Below, piece by piece: positions 43,322 to 53,298 of a stretch of DNA of 64,000 nucleotides (its first letter is position 1; each line of letters begins with the position of its first letter). The notes beneath the pieces are model-generated. The model was not told where the DNA came from. It searched no databases and saw nothing but the letters and a program-made list of their open reading frames with translations. The position numbers were made by a program, and so were the translations under genes. Source of the DNA: Pedobacter rhizosphaerae (lineage in GTDB: Bacteria > Bacteroidota > Bacteroidia > Sphingobacteriales > Sphingobacteriaceae); the NCBI RefSeq assembly GCF_900111155.1, contig NZ_FOGG01000009.1, positions 49,230 to 113,229 of the forward strand. The letters run 5' to 3'.

Positions 43322-46300
43322 ATGAATAAGATTTGCTTATTAGTTTTATTCCTTGCTGTGCTTTTTTCAGCTTCTGTTTTTGGGCAGAACATTTCAAATG
43401 AAGGCTATGATTTTTGGGCGGTATTTCCTACGCATGTTGCCAGTGGGAATGGAGGTACTACCACAACCAATCACGCCAATATTGCGGTATTCGTTACCTC
43501 TAAATCTCAGTCAAGGGTAACGGTTAGTTGCGGAAGTTACACTGAAACTAAAGATATTCCTGCCAATACCGCCATTCAATTTGATGTAACCTGGGCGCAG
43601 GCATATGTGAATTTTGTGGAGGCCAATACCAACCTCATAAACAGGGGTATCCATATTAAAGTTGCCGATGGCAAACCGAAGGTTTCCGCTTACGCACACA
43701 TGTACGGCGCAGCCAGGTCGGCAGCTTCTCTAATATTGCCTTATGAAACTTTGGGGCAAACCTATTATTCCATGAATTACACTCAGTTAAGTGGAGCACC
43801 TCAGGGAAATAATTATCTTACACTGGTAGCTGCAGAGGCCAATACCACTATTTTATTACATGAAAAGAATGGGAATGTATTAAAGATTACGCTGGATAAC
43901 CCCGGTGATGTATACGAATACATGCCCAATAATTTTGGCGATTTAACCGGAGTATATGTAGAAGTAGATAAGGAAACATCGTCTTGCAAGAGATTTGCTG
44001 CATTTTCGGGCAGTTCTGTGCTTTACATTGCTTGTTCGGGCTCTCAGGATCCACTGTATCAGCAATTATATCCTACTACAAGCTGGGGCAAAAATTATGG
44101 GGTTGTTCCTTTTATAGGCCGGCGTTATATTCTTAGAATACTTGCGCAGGAAGATAACACAACGGTTACTTATAACGGTCAAACCTATACCTTAAATAAA
44201 GGCTCCTTTCATGAGAGTGCCATACTTAATGAATCAACTTATGTTTCGGCCGATAAGTTAATTAGTGTAGCACAGTATTCCCTTACCCAGGCATGTTCCA
44301 GTGCTACTGGAGGGAATATAATTGGAGATCCGGAAATGGTTATGCTCAACCCGGTAGAGTTTAATATTAAAGGGATTACTGTGTTTTCTTCCATTTTGCA
44401 GGCCATTTCCAGCAGGTACATCAATGTATTGATGCGCAGTAGCAAAACCAGTACCTTTAAGATGAATAACGTGCCTGTTGCTGCAAACTGGATTCCGCTC
44501 GCTGGTAATTCTTTTTATTCTTATGCACAAATTCCAGTTTCGCAAAGTAGTATTACTTTAGAAGCGGATGATGGATTTAATGCAATTGCTTATGGTTTCG
44601 GGCAAGCTGAATCATATTCCTATTCTGCAGGAACTAATCTATCTTCGAATAATTACCTCACGGTAGTTAATGATGCCCGGATGGTGGAGGGACCAAACGG
44701 ATGCGTGGGGCAAGAGGTTGATTTTAAGGTAAATCTTCCTTATGTGGCCGATAGAATAACCTGGACTTTAGAAAATGGTACTCCAGATGTTATTTCCAAC
44801 CCTACGCCAGAAATCAAGAACATCAATGGGCAAACCATATATGTTTACCGTTATCCGGTGAGCAAAACTTATACCGTTGCGGGAGAATATAAGTTAGAGG
44901 TAATTGCGCATGTGCCCAATAATGCCTCAAATTGTAATAGTGGCGATTTGACTACCAATTACATCTTTACTATTTATGATCTGCCAACAGCTAAATTTAA
45001 GGCAGAAGAATCAGGTTGTGCCAAAAATGATATCAGCTTCACAGATCAAAGTGTGCCTAATGCACAAAACTTTGCCGTAACAGATTGGTTCTGGGATTTT
45101 GGAGATGGAAAGACATCTACAGAGCAAAATCCCAAACATCAATATGCTGCGGAGGGTACTTATAATGTAACCTTATCAGTTAGGGCTGGAACCGGTTGTT
45201 TTTCTGATCCGGCACCTCCACAAACTGTTTTAATTTATCCTAAACCTGTTTCCAGGTTCAGTGCTCTGGCAACTGCCTGTATCAATAAGAGTTTTGAAAT
45301 TGTAGATGCATCAACCATTAGCAGTAGTTTAACGCCTAATACAATTGTTAATTGGAACTGGGATTTTGGTGATGGAAGTACGCCTGTAGATAAAAACACT
45401 GCGGCTCCTTTTTCTTATCAGTACAATAAATTAGGTAAGTATACCATCAAGCTTGTTACTACTTCTGCTTTAGGCTGCAAAAGTGATGTATTTTCATTTG
45501 ATGTAACGGTAGCTGATTTGCCTGTGGCTAAGTTTACCATGCCCAATATCTGTTTGGAAGATCCATTTGCATTATTTGTTAATCAATCTACTGATGCATC
45601 TGATGGCAACGGCTCTTTAAACTATGAGTGGACTTTTGGAGATTTAGCAAACTCAACAGCCCTTAATCCGAACACCTCTAACCTCAAAGACGGAAAGCAT
45701 ATTTATAAAGTAGCAGGGACTTACAGGGTTTCGCTTAAAATTACCAATGTTAACGGATGTGAATCAACAATAAGTCAGGATTTTGTAGTTAACGGGGCGG
45801 TAGAAAAGGCAGATTTTATCGTGCAAAATGAGGCAAATCTTTGCAGTAATCAAAAGGTGATTATCAACAATACCTCAACGGTGTTTTTTGGAAAAATAAC
45901 CCGGATTTTAATCTATAAAGATTTTGTTAATGCTCCTGAAGATTTTCAAACCATTGTTGATCCCACAGCAGAGGATATAGCTTTAACTTATCCAGCTTTT
46001 GGTGGTAATGTAGAAAAGAAATTTACAATAAGATTGATCGCATATTCAGGTGAAAATTGTTTTCAACTCAAAGACAAAGAAATTACCTTAAAGCCAATAC
46101 CTCAATTATTATTTGCAGCGATTCCCGAAATTTGCCAAAACGATGGAAATGTAATGATCAATCAGGCGCGGGAAACTTCAGGTATTCTAGGCACCGGTAA
46201 GTATACTGGAGAGGGGATAGATGAGCTAGGAAATTTCAATCCGAAGTTGGTTGATGTTGGATCGCACATTATTACCTATACCTTTACTGCAGCAAATGGT

Positions 46301-46840
46301 TGTCCGGCATTCATTACGCAAAATGTTGTGGTAAATAAATCCCCAATAGTTGATGCCGGGCCAGTAATTTACATTTTAGCCGGGGGTGAAATCGCTATGC
46401 CAGCAAGAGCTGAGGGAGTTAATTTAACTTATAAATGGCTGCCATCAACAGGATTAAAACAAGATAATATACTCAATCCAGTTGCTTCTCCGGAACAGGA
46501 TACGGAGTATACTCTCACAGCAACCAGCTATAAGAATTGTAGTGCCTCATCATCAGTAATGGTTAAGGTTTTACAAGTTTTAACACCTCCAAATGCCTTC
46601 AGCCCAAATGGGGATAATGTAAATGATGTGTGGAATATTAAATATTTAGATACCTATCCAAATGCAACGGTGGAAGTTTTTAACAGAAGCGGGGCCAGGG
46701 TGTTTTTTAGTAGTGGATATAAAATACCATTTGATGGAACCTATCAAAATGAAGCGCTTCCGGTAGGTGTTTATTATTATATTATCAATCCTAGAAACGG
46801 TAGGAAAACAGTAACAGGATCATTAACGCTAATCAGATAA
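43322..46840 (+). CDS. T9SS type-B PKD adhesin with IgGFc-binding-like N-terminus
   Basis: This 1172-residue surface protein has a signal peptide (MNKICLLVLFLAVLFSASVFGQ), an N-terminal IgGFc-binding-protein-like domain (about 25-460; EGYDFWAVFPTHVASG, NRGIHIKVADGKPKVSAYAH), at least three PKD domains (WFWDFGDGKTSTEQNPKHQY, WNWDFGDGSTPVDKN, YEWTFGDLANS) and a gliding-type C-terminal sorting domain (PPNAFSPNGDNVNDVWNI to GSLTLIR). The second codon ATG 43322 is preferred to the GTG at 43319. A PorP gene follows at once (gap 1 bp), so cargo and its anchor are cotranslated. Binding target unknown. Confidence 0.9.
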   Translation: MNKICLLVLFLAVLFSASVFGQNISNEGYDFWAVFPTHVASGNGGTTTTNHANIAVFVTSKSQSRVTVSCGSYTETKDIPANTAIQFDVTWAQAYVNFVEANTNLINRGIHIKVADGKPKVSAYAHMYGAARSAASLILPYETLGQTYYSMNYTQLSGAPQGNNYLTLVAAEANTTILLHEKNGNVLKITLDNPGDVYEYMPNNFGDLTGVYVEVDKETSSCKRFAAFSGSSVLYIACSGSQDPLYQQLYPTTSWGKNYGVVPFIGRRYILRILAQEDNTTVTYNGQTYTLNKGSFHESAILNESTYVSADKLISVAQYSLTQACSSATGGNIIGDPEMVMLNPVEFNIKGITVFSSILQAISSRYINVLMRSSKTSTFKMNNVPVAANWIPLAGNSFYSYAQIPVSQSSITLEADDGFNAIAYGFGQAESYSYSAGTNLSSNNYLTVVNDARMVEGPNGCVGQEVDFKVNLPYVADRITWTLENGTPDVISNPTPEIKNINGQTIYVYRYPVSKTYTVAGEYKLEVIAHVPNNASNCNSGDLTTNYIFTIYDLPTAKFKAEESGCAKNDISFTDQSVPNAQNFAVTDWFWDFGDGKTSTEQNPKHQYAAEGTYNVTLSVRAGTGCFSDPAPPQTVLIYPKPVSRFSALATACINKSFEIVDASTISSSLTPNTIVNWNWDFGDGSTPVDKNTAAPFSYQYNKLGKYTIKLVTTSALGCKSDVFSFDVTVADLPVAKFTMPNICLEDPFALFVNQSTDASDGNGSLNYEWTFGDLANSTALNPNTSNLKDGKHIYKVAGTYRVSLKITNVNGCESTISQDFVVNGAVEKADFIVQNEANLCSNQKVIINNTSTVFFGKITRILIYKDFVNAPEDFQTIVDPTAEDIALTYPAFGGNVEKKFTIRLIAYSGENCFQLKDKEITLKPIPQLLFAAIPEICQNDGNVMINQARETSGILGTGKYTGEGIDELGNFNPKLVDVGSHIITYTFTAANGCPAFITQNVVVNKSPIVDAGPVIYILAGGEIAMPARAEGVNLTYKWLPSTGLKQDNILNPVASPEQDTEYTLTATSYKNCSASSSVMVKVLQVLTPPNAFSPNGDNVNDVWNIKYLDTYPNATVEVFNRSGARVFFSSGYKIPFDGTYQNEALPVGVYYYIINPRNGRKTVTGSLTLIR

Positions 46841-46841
46841 A

Positions 46842-47852
46842 TTGAAAAGAATCTTTCTCATACTAACCACATTTTTATGTGTTGAAGCATTTGCTCAGCA
46901 GAAGCCTCAGTATACACAGTATATTTTTAATCAGTACTTGTTAAATCCTGCTTTATCTGGAATAGAAAATTATATAGATTTTAAGGGAGGATACCGCAAA
47001 CAGTGGAGTGGAATTACAGATGCTCCTCAAACTTCTTTTGTTTCTGCGCATTGGGCTTTGGGAGATAATCAGCTCTGGAGTAATGCACTAACCTCTTTTC
47101 CCGAACAATCGGGGGATCCAATGGATAGAAGCTATACCCAGAATTATATGTCTTCACCATCACATCATGGAATGGGAGTGACGGCAGTTTTGGACAAAAC
47201 AGGCCCGATAAAAAGACTGGATGCCAACGTTACTTATGCTTATCACCTACAATTGAGTAATAATTTCAATTTATCTGCAGGTATTGCAGCAGGTATTTCA
47301 AGTATTTCACTTGATGTGAATGAACTGACTTTTGATACGCCTTATGATCCTGCGCTTAACAGGGCACTGGTTAACCAGGTTAAGCCCGACTTAAGTGTAG
47401 GTTTATGGCTTTACGGTGCCCGAATGTTTGCAGGGCTTTCTGTACAGCAGATTCTTCCCCAAAAACTTAGCTTTACAGGAGATAACACCTTTAATCAAGG
47501 GAAGGAAGTGCCACACTTTTTTGCAACAACAGGCTATAAATTCTTTGTTGATGAAGAAATTGCCATCATTCCATCAGTTATGGTTAAGTACGTTCAACCT
47601 AGCCCGGTTTCTGTAGATTTAAATGCTAAACTGGCATTTAAGGATAAGGTTTGGCTGGGGGGCAGCTACAGGAAAAATGATTCGTTCTCTGCAATGGCTG
47701 GATTCAATATTGGGAAAATGGTAAACCTCACCTATTCTTATGATTTTACAACTTCAGATTTGAATCAGGTGAGTAACGGTAGTCATGAGATCGTTTTAGG
47801 CTTATTGCTGAACAATATTTATAAGGTTCCTTCCTATATCAAAATATGGTAG
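46842..47852 (+). CDS. PorP/SprF family outer-membrane protein, paralog 2
   Basis: This 336-residue PorP/SprF barrel has a signal peptide (ending EAFAQ) and the family segments QQKPQYTQYIFNQYLLNPAL and LSGIENYIDFKGGYRKQW. It is clearly paralogous to the protein at 16444 (same order of conserved strands, including TSDLNQVSNGSHEIVLGLLL). The only sensible start is a TTG at 46842: no ATG precedes the signal peptide, and it lies 1 bp after the adhesin stop. It forms a module with the upstream adhesin. Confidence 0.92.
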   Translation: MKRIFLILTTFLCVEAFAQQKPQYTQYIFNQYLLNPALSGIENYIDFKGGYRKQWSGITDAPQTSFVSAHWALGDNQLWSNALTSFPEQSGDPMDRSYTQNYMSSPSHHGMGVTAVLDKTGPIKRLDANVTYAYHLQLSNNFNLSAGIAAGISSISLDVNELTFDTPYDPALNRALVNQVKPDLSVGLWLYGARMFAGLSVQQILPQKLSFTGDNTFNQGKEVPHFFATTGYKFFVDEEIAIIPSVMVKYVQPSPVSVDLNAKLAFKDKVWLGGSYRKNDSFSAMAGFNIGKMVNLTYSYDFTTSDLNQVSNGSHEIVLGLLLNNIYKVPSYIKIW

Positions 47853-47957
47853 TTTTCCTGCTTCAATGCTGTGCCAATTGCCAATCCTAAGCTTGAATTA
47901 GGATGGGGGCGTACTGTTCCCTATCGAGAATCACATCCATGGAAACTGCATGCCTCA

Positions 47958-47999
47958 AACTGCAAACTGTGAACTGCAAACTGAAAACTGTGAACTGAA
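47958..47999. repeat. six in-phase heptamers
   Basis: AACTGCA, AACTGTG, AACTGCA, AACTGAA, AACTGTG and AACTGAA follow one another with no slip. The array ends 7 bp before the rpoN stop codon (minus strand). Confidence 0.7.
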
Positions 48000-48005
48000 A
48001 CCCGC

Positions 48006-49475
48006 CTAAAGCTCTTTCCTCAATCTGGCAACAGGGATATTCATTTGCTCCCGATATTTGGCAACCGTTCTTCTGGCAATATTATAACCTCGTTCCTTAA
48101 GGATTTCCGTTAATTTTTCATCTGCCAAAGGCTTGCGTTTATCTTCGTTTCCGATACAGTCTTCCAGGATTTTCTTAACCTCTTTGTTCGAAACTTCTTC
48201 ACCATTTTCGGTTTGTATGGCCTCAGAGAAGAACGATTTCAATAAGAAAGTTCCAAACTCTGTTTGTACGTATTTGGAGTTTGCAACCCTGGAAACAGTA
48301 GAAATATCCATGTCAATCTTATCTGCAATGTCCTTTAAGATCATCGGGCGAAGCTTGCGTTCATCGGCAGTTAAGAAATACTCGTATTGATAATGCATAA
48401 TCGCATTCATCGTTTTAAGTAAGGTTTGTTGTCTTTGCTTAATGGCATCAATAAACCACTTCGCCGAATCCAGCTTCTGTTTTACAAACTGTACGGCTTC
48501 TTTAAGCTTTTTATCTTTTGAGGAAGCTTTGTCGTAATGCTCAAACATTTCCTGATAAGATCTGCTTACTTTTAGCTCCGGTGCATTTTTAGAGTTTAGT
48601 GTAAGTACAAGTATGCCATCGTTGTTACTGATGTGAAAATCAGGAATAATTTGCATTTGCTTAGTAGTAACCTGATTAGCATCTCCCGGTTTTGGGTTTA
48701 GGCGCAGGATTTCATTCACGATTTCCTTTAACTCCTCACTATCCAAGCCTAAGCTTCTTTCTAGCTTATCATAATGTTTACGCGTAAATTCATCAAGGTA
48801 GTTTTCTACAATATTGATGGCCTTAATGATAATGGGATTGTTAACGTCTTTTCTTTTTAATTGAATGAGTAAACATTCTTTTAAATCGCGGGCACCAATA
48901 CCTGGAGGGTCAAAACTTTGGATTAGCTTCAACATTTCCAGTACATCTTCTTCCTCAACCATCACATTTTGAGAGAAAGCGAGGTCATCAATCATTGAGC
49001 TTAACGGGCGACGCAAATAACCATCATCGTCTAAACTACCAATAATCTGTTTTCCAATTACAAAATCCTGATCAGAAAGGGGGATAAGGTCAAGTTGTTC
49101 TTGCAGACTTTCAAAAAAAGTACTTTCTATGGCAATAGGTGTTTCTTTTTTCTCCTCATCGTCGTCTCCATTATTATAGTTGGTGCTATAATCGTTGGTA
49201 CTGTCATCCTGTAAATAATCATCTACATTAAACTCATCTGTTCCTTCATCTGAAGATTTTTCGTAGTCGTCTGGAGAGTCATTTAAGTCATCATATTCAC
49301 TTCTAGGTTCATCCTGAGTCATTAAACTAGGATCCTCTAAAGCAGGATTTTCTTCAAGTTCTTCTTTTACTCTCGTATCTAAGGCAACAGTAGGTACCTG
49401 CAACAGCTTGATAAACTGTATCTGTTGTGGTGATAACTTCTGTAATAGTTTTTGTTGTAGATGTTGCTTTAGCAT
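48006..49475 (-). CDS. rpoN: RNA polymerase sigma-54 factor RpoN
   Basis: This 489-residue sigma-54 has the N-terminal Gln-rich activator-interacting region (LQQKLLQKLSPQQIQFIKLL), an acidic linker (about 60-130), the core-binding domain and the C-terminal helix-turn-helix, ending in the RpoN box (ARRTVAKYRE) near the C-terminus. I chose ATG 49475 because the -7 promoter element (49497-49504) would lie inside the longer version from 49499. No bacterial enhancer-binding protein is in the window. Confidence 0.95.
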   Translation of the reverse strand: MLKQHLQQKLLQKLSPQQIQFIKLLQVPTVALDTRVKEELEENPALEDPSLMTQDEPRSEYDDLNDSPDDYEKSSDEGTDEFNVDDYLQDDSTNDYSTNYNNGDDDEEKKETPIAIESTFFESLQEQLDLIPLSDQDFVIGKQIIGSLDDDGYLRRPLSSMIDDLAFSQNVMVEEEDVLEMLKLIQSFDPPGIGARDLKECLLIQLKRKDVNNPIIIKAINIVENYLDEFTRKHYDKLERSLGLDSEELKEIVNEILRLNPKPGDANQVTTKQMQIIPDFHISNNDGILVLTLNSKNAPELKVSRSYQEMFEHYDKASSKDKKLKEAVQFVKQKLDSAKWFIDAIKQRQQTLLKTMNAIMHYQYEYFLTADERKLRPMILKDIADKIDMDISTVSRVANSKYVQTEFGTFLLKSFFSEAIQTENGEEVSNKEVKKILEDCIGNEDKRKPLADEKLTEILKERGYNIARRTVAKYREQMNIPVARLRKEL

Positions 49476-49496
49476 AGTATATATAAAAGAATGGGG

Positions 49497-49504
49497 CAAA
49501 AATA
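49497..49504 (-). promoter_or_regulatory. -7 element of rpoN
   Basis: TATTTTTG on the minus strand, 22 bp before the ATG at 49475. It decides the start against the longer reading frame. Confidence 0.6.
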
Positions 49505-49641
49505 AACAAATGATTTCAGATATTCCTTGGAATTAATCCAAATGCAATTGATATGTTCGGTTTTTAAATTATTTGCTAAACATTTGTATTGAATTTAATG
49601 TTTGCTACATTAGCAAATAAATCATTAAAAACTTAATTATT

Positions 49642-50079
49642 ATGGGATTTGTAAAAGAATTTAAAGAATTTGCCATAAAGGGCAACGTGATGGATCTTGC
49701 GGTCGGTGTGATCATTGGTGGAGCTTTTGGGAAAATTATTGATAGTGTGGTGAATGATTTAGTTATGCCTGTTGTTGCTGCTATTATTGGTAAACCTGAT
49801 TTTAGCAATTTATATGTAGTTTTACGTGGAGCAGTACCTGAAGGCACCGCATTGGCTGATGCCAAGAAAATAGAGGGTGCCGCGATATTTGCTTATGGTA
49901 ACTTTATCACTGTTGCCATTAACTTCTTATTACTCGCACTCGTAATCTTTATGATGGTAAAAGCCATTAACGCAATGAAGCGTAAAGAAGAAGCCGTAGC
50001 TGCTGCTGCACCTCCGGTTCCAACCAAAGAGGAAGTTTTATTGACCGAAATCCGTGACGCAATTAAAGCAAAAGCGTAA
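49642..50079 (+). CDS. mscL: large-conductance mechanosensitive channel MscL
   Basis: MscL opens under membrane tension to release solutes during osmotic downshock. The 145-residue protein has the N-terminal amphipathic [20 protein letters not shown], the first pore helix with [20 protein letters not shown], a periplasmic loop, the second helix and a helical C-terminus ([19 protein letters not shown]). It is complete and monocistronic, ending in an intrinsic terminator. Confidence 0.96.
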   Translation: MGFVKEFKEFAIKGNVMDLAVGVIIGGAFGKIIDSVVNDLVMPVVAAIIGKPDFSNLYVVLRGAVPEGTALADAKKIEGAAIFAYGNFITVAINFLLLALVIFMMVKAINAMKRKEEAVAAAAPPVPTKEEVLLTEIRDAIKAKA

Positions 50080-50092
50080 CGATAAATATAAT

Positions 50093-50121
50093 AAGGCCGC
50101 AGTTATTAAATCTGCGGCCTT
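50093..50121 (+). terminator. intrinsic terminator of mscL
   Basis: AAGGCCGCAG pairs with CTGCGGCCTT over a 9-nt loop and is followed by TCTTTT. It lies between mscL and the convergent ChaN-like gene and probably serves both. Confidence 0.85.
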
Positions 50122-50125
50122 TCTT

Positions 50126-50998
50126 TTAGTAACTCCGCTTAATTTGCGGGTTAGTAATAATAATATAATCGCCCAGCAATTCGAACTTCTGCCAGTTAGG
50201 ATTGTCGAAGCTTTCATCAGAAAAAGATGAAATGTTTTGAATACGCAGTTTAGGAGCATACCCTTGTAGCTTTGCTAAAGTTCCAAGCCTTTCATCGCTG
50301 TGAAAGCGCCCATTTACCTGTAAAATCTTTATCCCTTTATTTTCCTTGGCAAATTTGGCTATAGACCAGGCCATGGTGGCATCCCAAAAGTTTTGGGTTT
50401 GGTAAACTTTCATATTTCCCATGCTGTGGCCACCTAATATTTCACTGAATTTTTCCTGGTAACGACCGGTTGCCGTATCAATGGGTAGTGGAGGTAAAAA
50501 AGGGGCTGATGTTTGGGGAAATTTATACAATACCCCCAATCCTTCCGTAGTAACTGCATTGCTGTATCTTGCCGCTGCATTCGCTGCAATAACCTTTAAC
50601 TTATTGTTTTTAGCATATTCTATCAAAGGCTTATAATCTTTATAATTACTCCAGGCTCTTGCTTCTTTGATAAAGTTTTTTTCTGAAATAGCTCCGGCAA
50701 GGTATTCATTAACAATGGGCTGTGTATCTGTATGGAACATTTCAAGACTCACCGTTGTACGTCCGGAAAATCTTTGGTCCATCTTTTCAAGCAGGGTAAG
50801 CTCCAATAAATGACCGATAGAATCATTGTGTTCTTCTCCAAAGAATAAAACATCACAATTATCCAGCTCCTGAACCAGCTTATCTAAGCTGATTACTTGA
50901 TGATTTTTGGTGTTGTAAACTTTATAGTTGCTTGCTGTGTTTTGGGCGAAGGCACTGAAGCAGGTTGTCGAAAGGGCAAATAGATACAAGATTTTCAT
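50126..50998 (-). CDS. ChaN family (haem-binding uptake-type) protein
   Basis: This 290-residue exported protein has a signal peptide (MKILYLFALSTTCFSAFAQ) and the ChaN/DUF399 fold: DVLFFGEEHNDSIGHLLELTLL, TTVSLEMFHTD, LAGAISEKNFI, IAANAAARYSNAV and GGHSMGNM. Campylobacter ChaR and similar proteins bind haem; the family also resembles TraB-like hydrolases. Iron-related function here is inference. Lone gene. Confidence 0.83.
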   Translation of the reverse strand: MKILYLFALSTTCFSAFAQNTASNYKVYNTKNHQVISLDKLVQELDNCDVLFFGEEHNDSIGHLLELTLLEKMDQRFSGRTTVSLEMFHTDTQPIVNEYLAGAISEKNFIKEARAWSNYKDYKPLIEYAKNNKLKVIAANAAARYSNAVTTEGLGVLYKFPQTSAPFLPPLPIDTATGRYQEKFSEILGGHSMGNMKVYQTQNFWDATMAWSIAKFAKENKGIKILQVNGRFHSDERLGTLAKLQGYAPKLRIQNISSFSDESFDNPNWQKFELLGDYIIITNPQIKRSY

Positions 50999-51130
50999 AG
51001 TTCAAAGTAATAAAAATATTTTCACCGATAAAATTAGGCCACTTACCGTCTTTTTACCAAATGTTATGGGTGTTGTGTTTCGGGATAATGTTTTTATGAA
51101 TAGGTTTGAAGTATTATAAAGAAAACACAC

Positions 51131-51883
51131 ATGGAAACTCAACATAACAATATCAAAAACTCCGGACGTATTTGGGGTGGTGCAATTATCGTGATCATTG
51201 GCTTTGTATTTTTGCTTAACAATATAGGCCTTGATATTCCTGACTGGATCTTTAGCTGGTCTACCTTATTAATGGCTTTGGGAATTTTTATTGGCCTGCG
51301 CCGAAATTTTAGAGGTGTTGGATGGTTGATATTATTATTGATCGGAACCTATCACACCTTAGATAATATTGCAGGTCCGGATTTTGATATATCTAAGTAT
51401 GCTTTAGGTATTGGTTTGGTAATTGTTGGCGGCTTTTTGATTTTTCGTCCAAAATTTCCCAATCAGGGTAAGGCCAAGTTTAAAGACCGTTTTACCGATC
51501 AGTTTAATACAGACGATGCAGAGAAATCTACTAAGGTATTAGATAATGATATCATTGATACCTCTGCATTTTTTGGGGGTAGCCACCAGACCGTTTACTC
51601 TAAAAATTTTAAAGGTGGAGATATTACCGCTGTTTTTGGAGGCGCGGATATCAATATGACCCAGGCAGATTTTAGCGAGGTAGCATCGTTGGATGTAACT
51701 GCAGTTTTTGGAGGTATCAAATTAATCGTTCCTCAGAATTGGGCCATAAAATCTAATGTAACAGCACTTTTTGGAAGTGTAGAAGACAAGAGGGCACACC
51801 TGTTGCCTACAGGAGAAATTCAAAAAACCCTTGTGTTAGATGGAACAGCAATGTTTGGAGGGATAGAAATCAAAAGTTTTTAA
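51131..51883 (+). CDS. LiaF/DUF5668-like membrane protein
   Basis: This 250-residue protein has about four membrane helices in the first 115 residues (GGAIIVIIGFVFLLNN, LLMALGIFIGL, GWLILLLIGTYH, YALGIGLVIVGGFLIF). The soluble C-terminal half has four repeats around an FGG motif (SAFFGG, AVFGGADI, AVFGGIKL, AMFGGIEI), as in the LiaF C-terminal/'cell wall-active antibiotics response' domain. LiaF inhibits an envelope-stress kinase in Firmicutes. Here it lies upstream of a LytS/LytTR pair, which supports a sensing role. Confidence 0.82.
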   Translation: METQHNNIKNSGRIWGGAIIVIIGFVFLLNNIGLDIPDWIFSWSTLLMALGIFIGLRRNFRGVGWLILLLIGTYHTLDNIAGPDFDISKYALGIGLVIVGGFLIFRPKFPNQGKAKFKDRFTDQFNTDDAEKSTKVLDNDIIDTSAFFGGSHQTVYSKNFKGGDITAVFGGADINMTQADFSEVASLDVTAVFGGIKLIVPQNWAIKSNVTALFGSVEDKRAHLLPTGEIQKTLVLDGTAMFGGIEIKSF

Positions 51884-51894
51884 ATTCTTGAACA

Positions 51895-52230
51895 ATGAAA
51901 TGGTTTGCCGTAAATTGTATTTTTCAGATTATTAGTGGCGATGGAGCTCATTCCCCACAGTTTAACGAACAAACACGACTGGTGCTGGCCAGCGATTTCT
52001 CAAAAGCTTTAGAAAAGGCTAAAAACCGATCTAAAGATTACAACAGCACCTTTAATAATTTTGATGGCCAACAGGTGCGATGGGAGTTTGTCGGTTTTGG
52101 AAGTATCATTGAAATAGAGGAACCCGCTGATGGTGTAGAAGTCAGTTCGCTGATTTTAGAACCTCATTCGGTTGCATTTTATCTAGAGAAAATTGCACAC
52201 AGAAATAAAATGTTAACACAACATAACTAG
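51895..52230 (+). CDS. DUF4288 family protein
   Basis: This 111-residue soluble protein matches DUF4288 (MKWFAVNCIFQIISGDG, QTRLVLASDFSKALEKAKN, QVRWEFVGFGSIIEIE). Function unknown. It lies 11 bp after the LiaF-like gene and 6 bp before the LytS-type kinase, so it is an operon member. Confidence 0.78.
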   Translation: MKWFAVNCIFQIISGDGAHSPQFNEQTRLVLASDFSKALEKAKNRSKDYNSTFNNFDGQQVRWEFVGFGSIIEIEEPADGVEVSSLILEPHSVAFYLEKIAHRNKMLTQHN

Positions 52231-52236
52231 AAGATT

Positions 52237-53298
52237 TTGACAATAAGACCTTTATCAGTTCCACAGATACAGAAAACTGCCCTGGCATTTGCATTGGCCT
52301 GGATAATACTTTGCGCAGTAGGATTGCATTATATTGTTAAGTTTTCTTGGGCGGTATCTGCAGCAGATAGCATAATCAATAACTTCTTTTTAGCAGCAGC
52401 CTGCGTGAGCGTGAGTAATATGTTAGGTTATTACCAGCCAAAAAATGAACGGATTTTTTATGTGCTTATCGTAACGCTGGCGCTCACGGCTGTGGTACTT
52501 TTTGCATCCAAATATGCTTTATTGTATATCTTTTCAGATTTTAAAGAATACAAGGAGTTTTATAGTTTTTCTTTTGCTTTTAGAGCCTTAATCTCTTTTA
52601 TGTGCCTCGCCTGGTGTGCCCTGGCTAATATCCTTTGGTATCGACTGGAGGAACAATCTGAAACGCAAACACGATTGCTTGCTGCACAAAATCTAGCTAA
52701 AGAAGCAGAACTCAATAAATTAAGACATCAATTACAACCCCATTTTTTGTTCAATAGCTTAAATTCCGTGTTTGCACTTACCATGATTAACCCGAAGGAA
52801 GCAGGAGTAATGATTACCAAACTCGCGTCTTTTTTACGGGGTACCCTAAAAAGAGATGATGAACTTTGGGTTTCTGTAGAGGAAGAAATGGAATACATTC
52901 AATTGTACCTGGATATTGAAAAAGTAAGGTTTAGTCATCGCTTAAATATAGAGGTTAACGTAGCTGAAGAAACTCTTGGTTTGTGTTTGCCAGGTACTTT
53001 GTTGCAGCCAATTGTAGAGAATGCAATAAAATTTGGATTGTATAATACTTCATCTGCGATCACCATAAAGATTGATGTAAGTGTAAACGAAAAACTTTTA
53101 GCCCTCAGGGTTGAAAACCCTTTCGATCCAGAAATGAAAGCCGCAGGTGGTACAGGCTTTGGTTTAGGTGCTATTAAACGCAGATTATATTTGTTATTTG
53201 CAAATCCGCACCTGTTGCAAACAGAAATTGAGGCAAATAATTTATATATTACCACCCTTAAAATCCCGCAGAAAAATGATCCGAGCGATACTAATTGA
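52237..53298 (+). CDS. LytS-type sensor histidine kinase
   Basis: This 353-residue kinase has four membrane helices in the first 145 residues, then the His_kinase module LRHQLQPHFLFNSLNSVFAL with phosphorylated H169, and an ATPase domain (IVENAIKFGLYN, GTGFGLGAIKRRL). The start is TTG 52237: an in-frame stop lies at 52228 and no ATG precedes the first helix. It overlaps the LytTR regulator by 23 bp; the two form a two-component system with the upstream membrane protein. Confidence 0.9.
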   Translation: MTIRPLSVPQIQKTALAFALAWIILCAVGLHYIVKFSWAVSAADSIINNFFLAAACVSVSNMLGYYQPKNERIFYVLIVTLALTAVVLFASKYALLYIFSDFKEYKEFYSFSFAFRALISFMCLAWCALANILWYRLEEQSETQTRLLAAQNLAKEAELNKLRHQLQPHFLFNSLNSVFALTMINPKEAGVMITKLASFLRGTLKRDDELWVSVEEEMEYIQLYLDIEKVRFSHRLNIEVNVAEETLGLCLPGTLLQPIVENAIKFGLYNTSSAITIKIDVSVNEKLLALRVENPFDPEMKAAGGTGFGLGAIKRRLYLLFANPHLLQTEIEANNLYITTLKIPQKNDPSDTN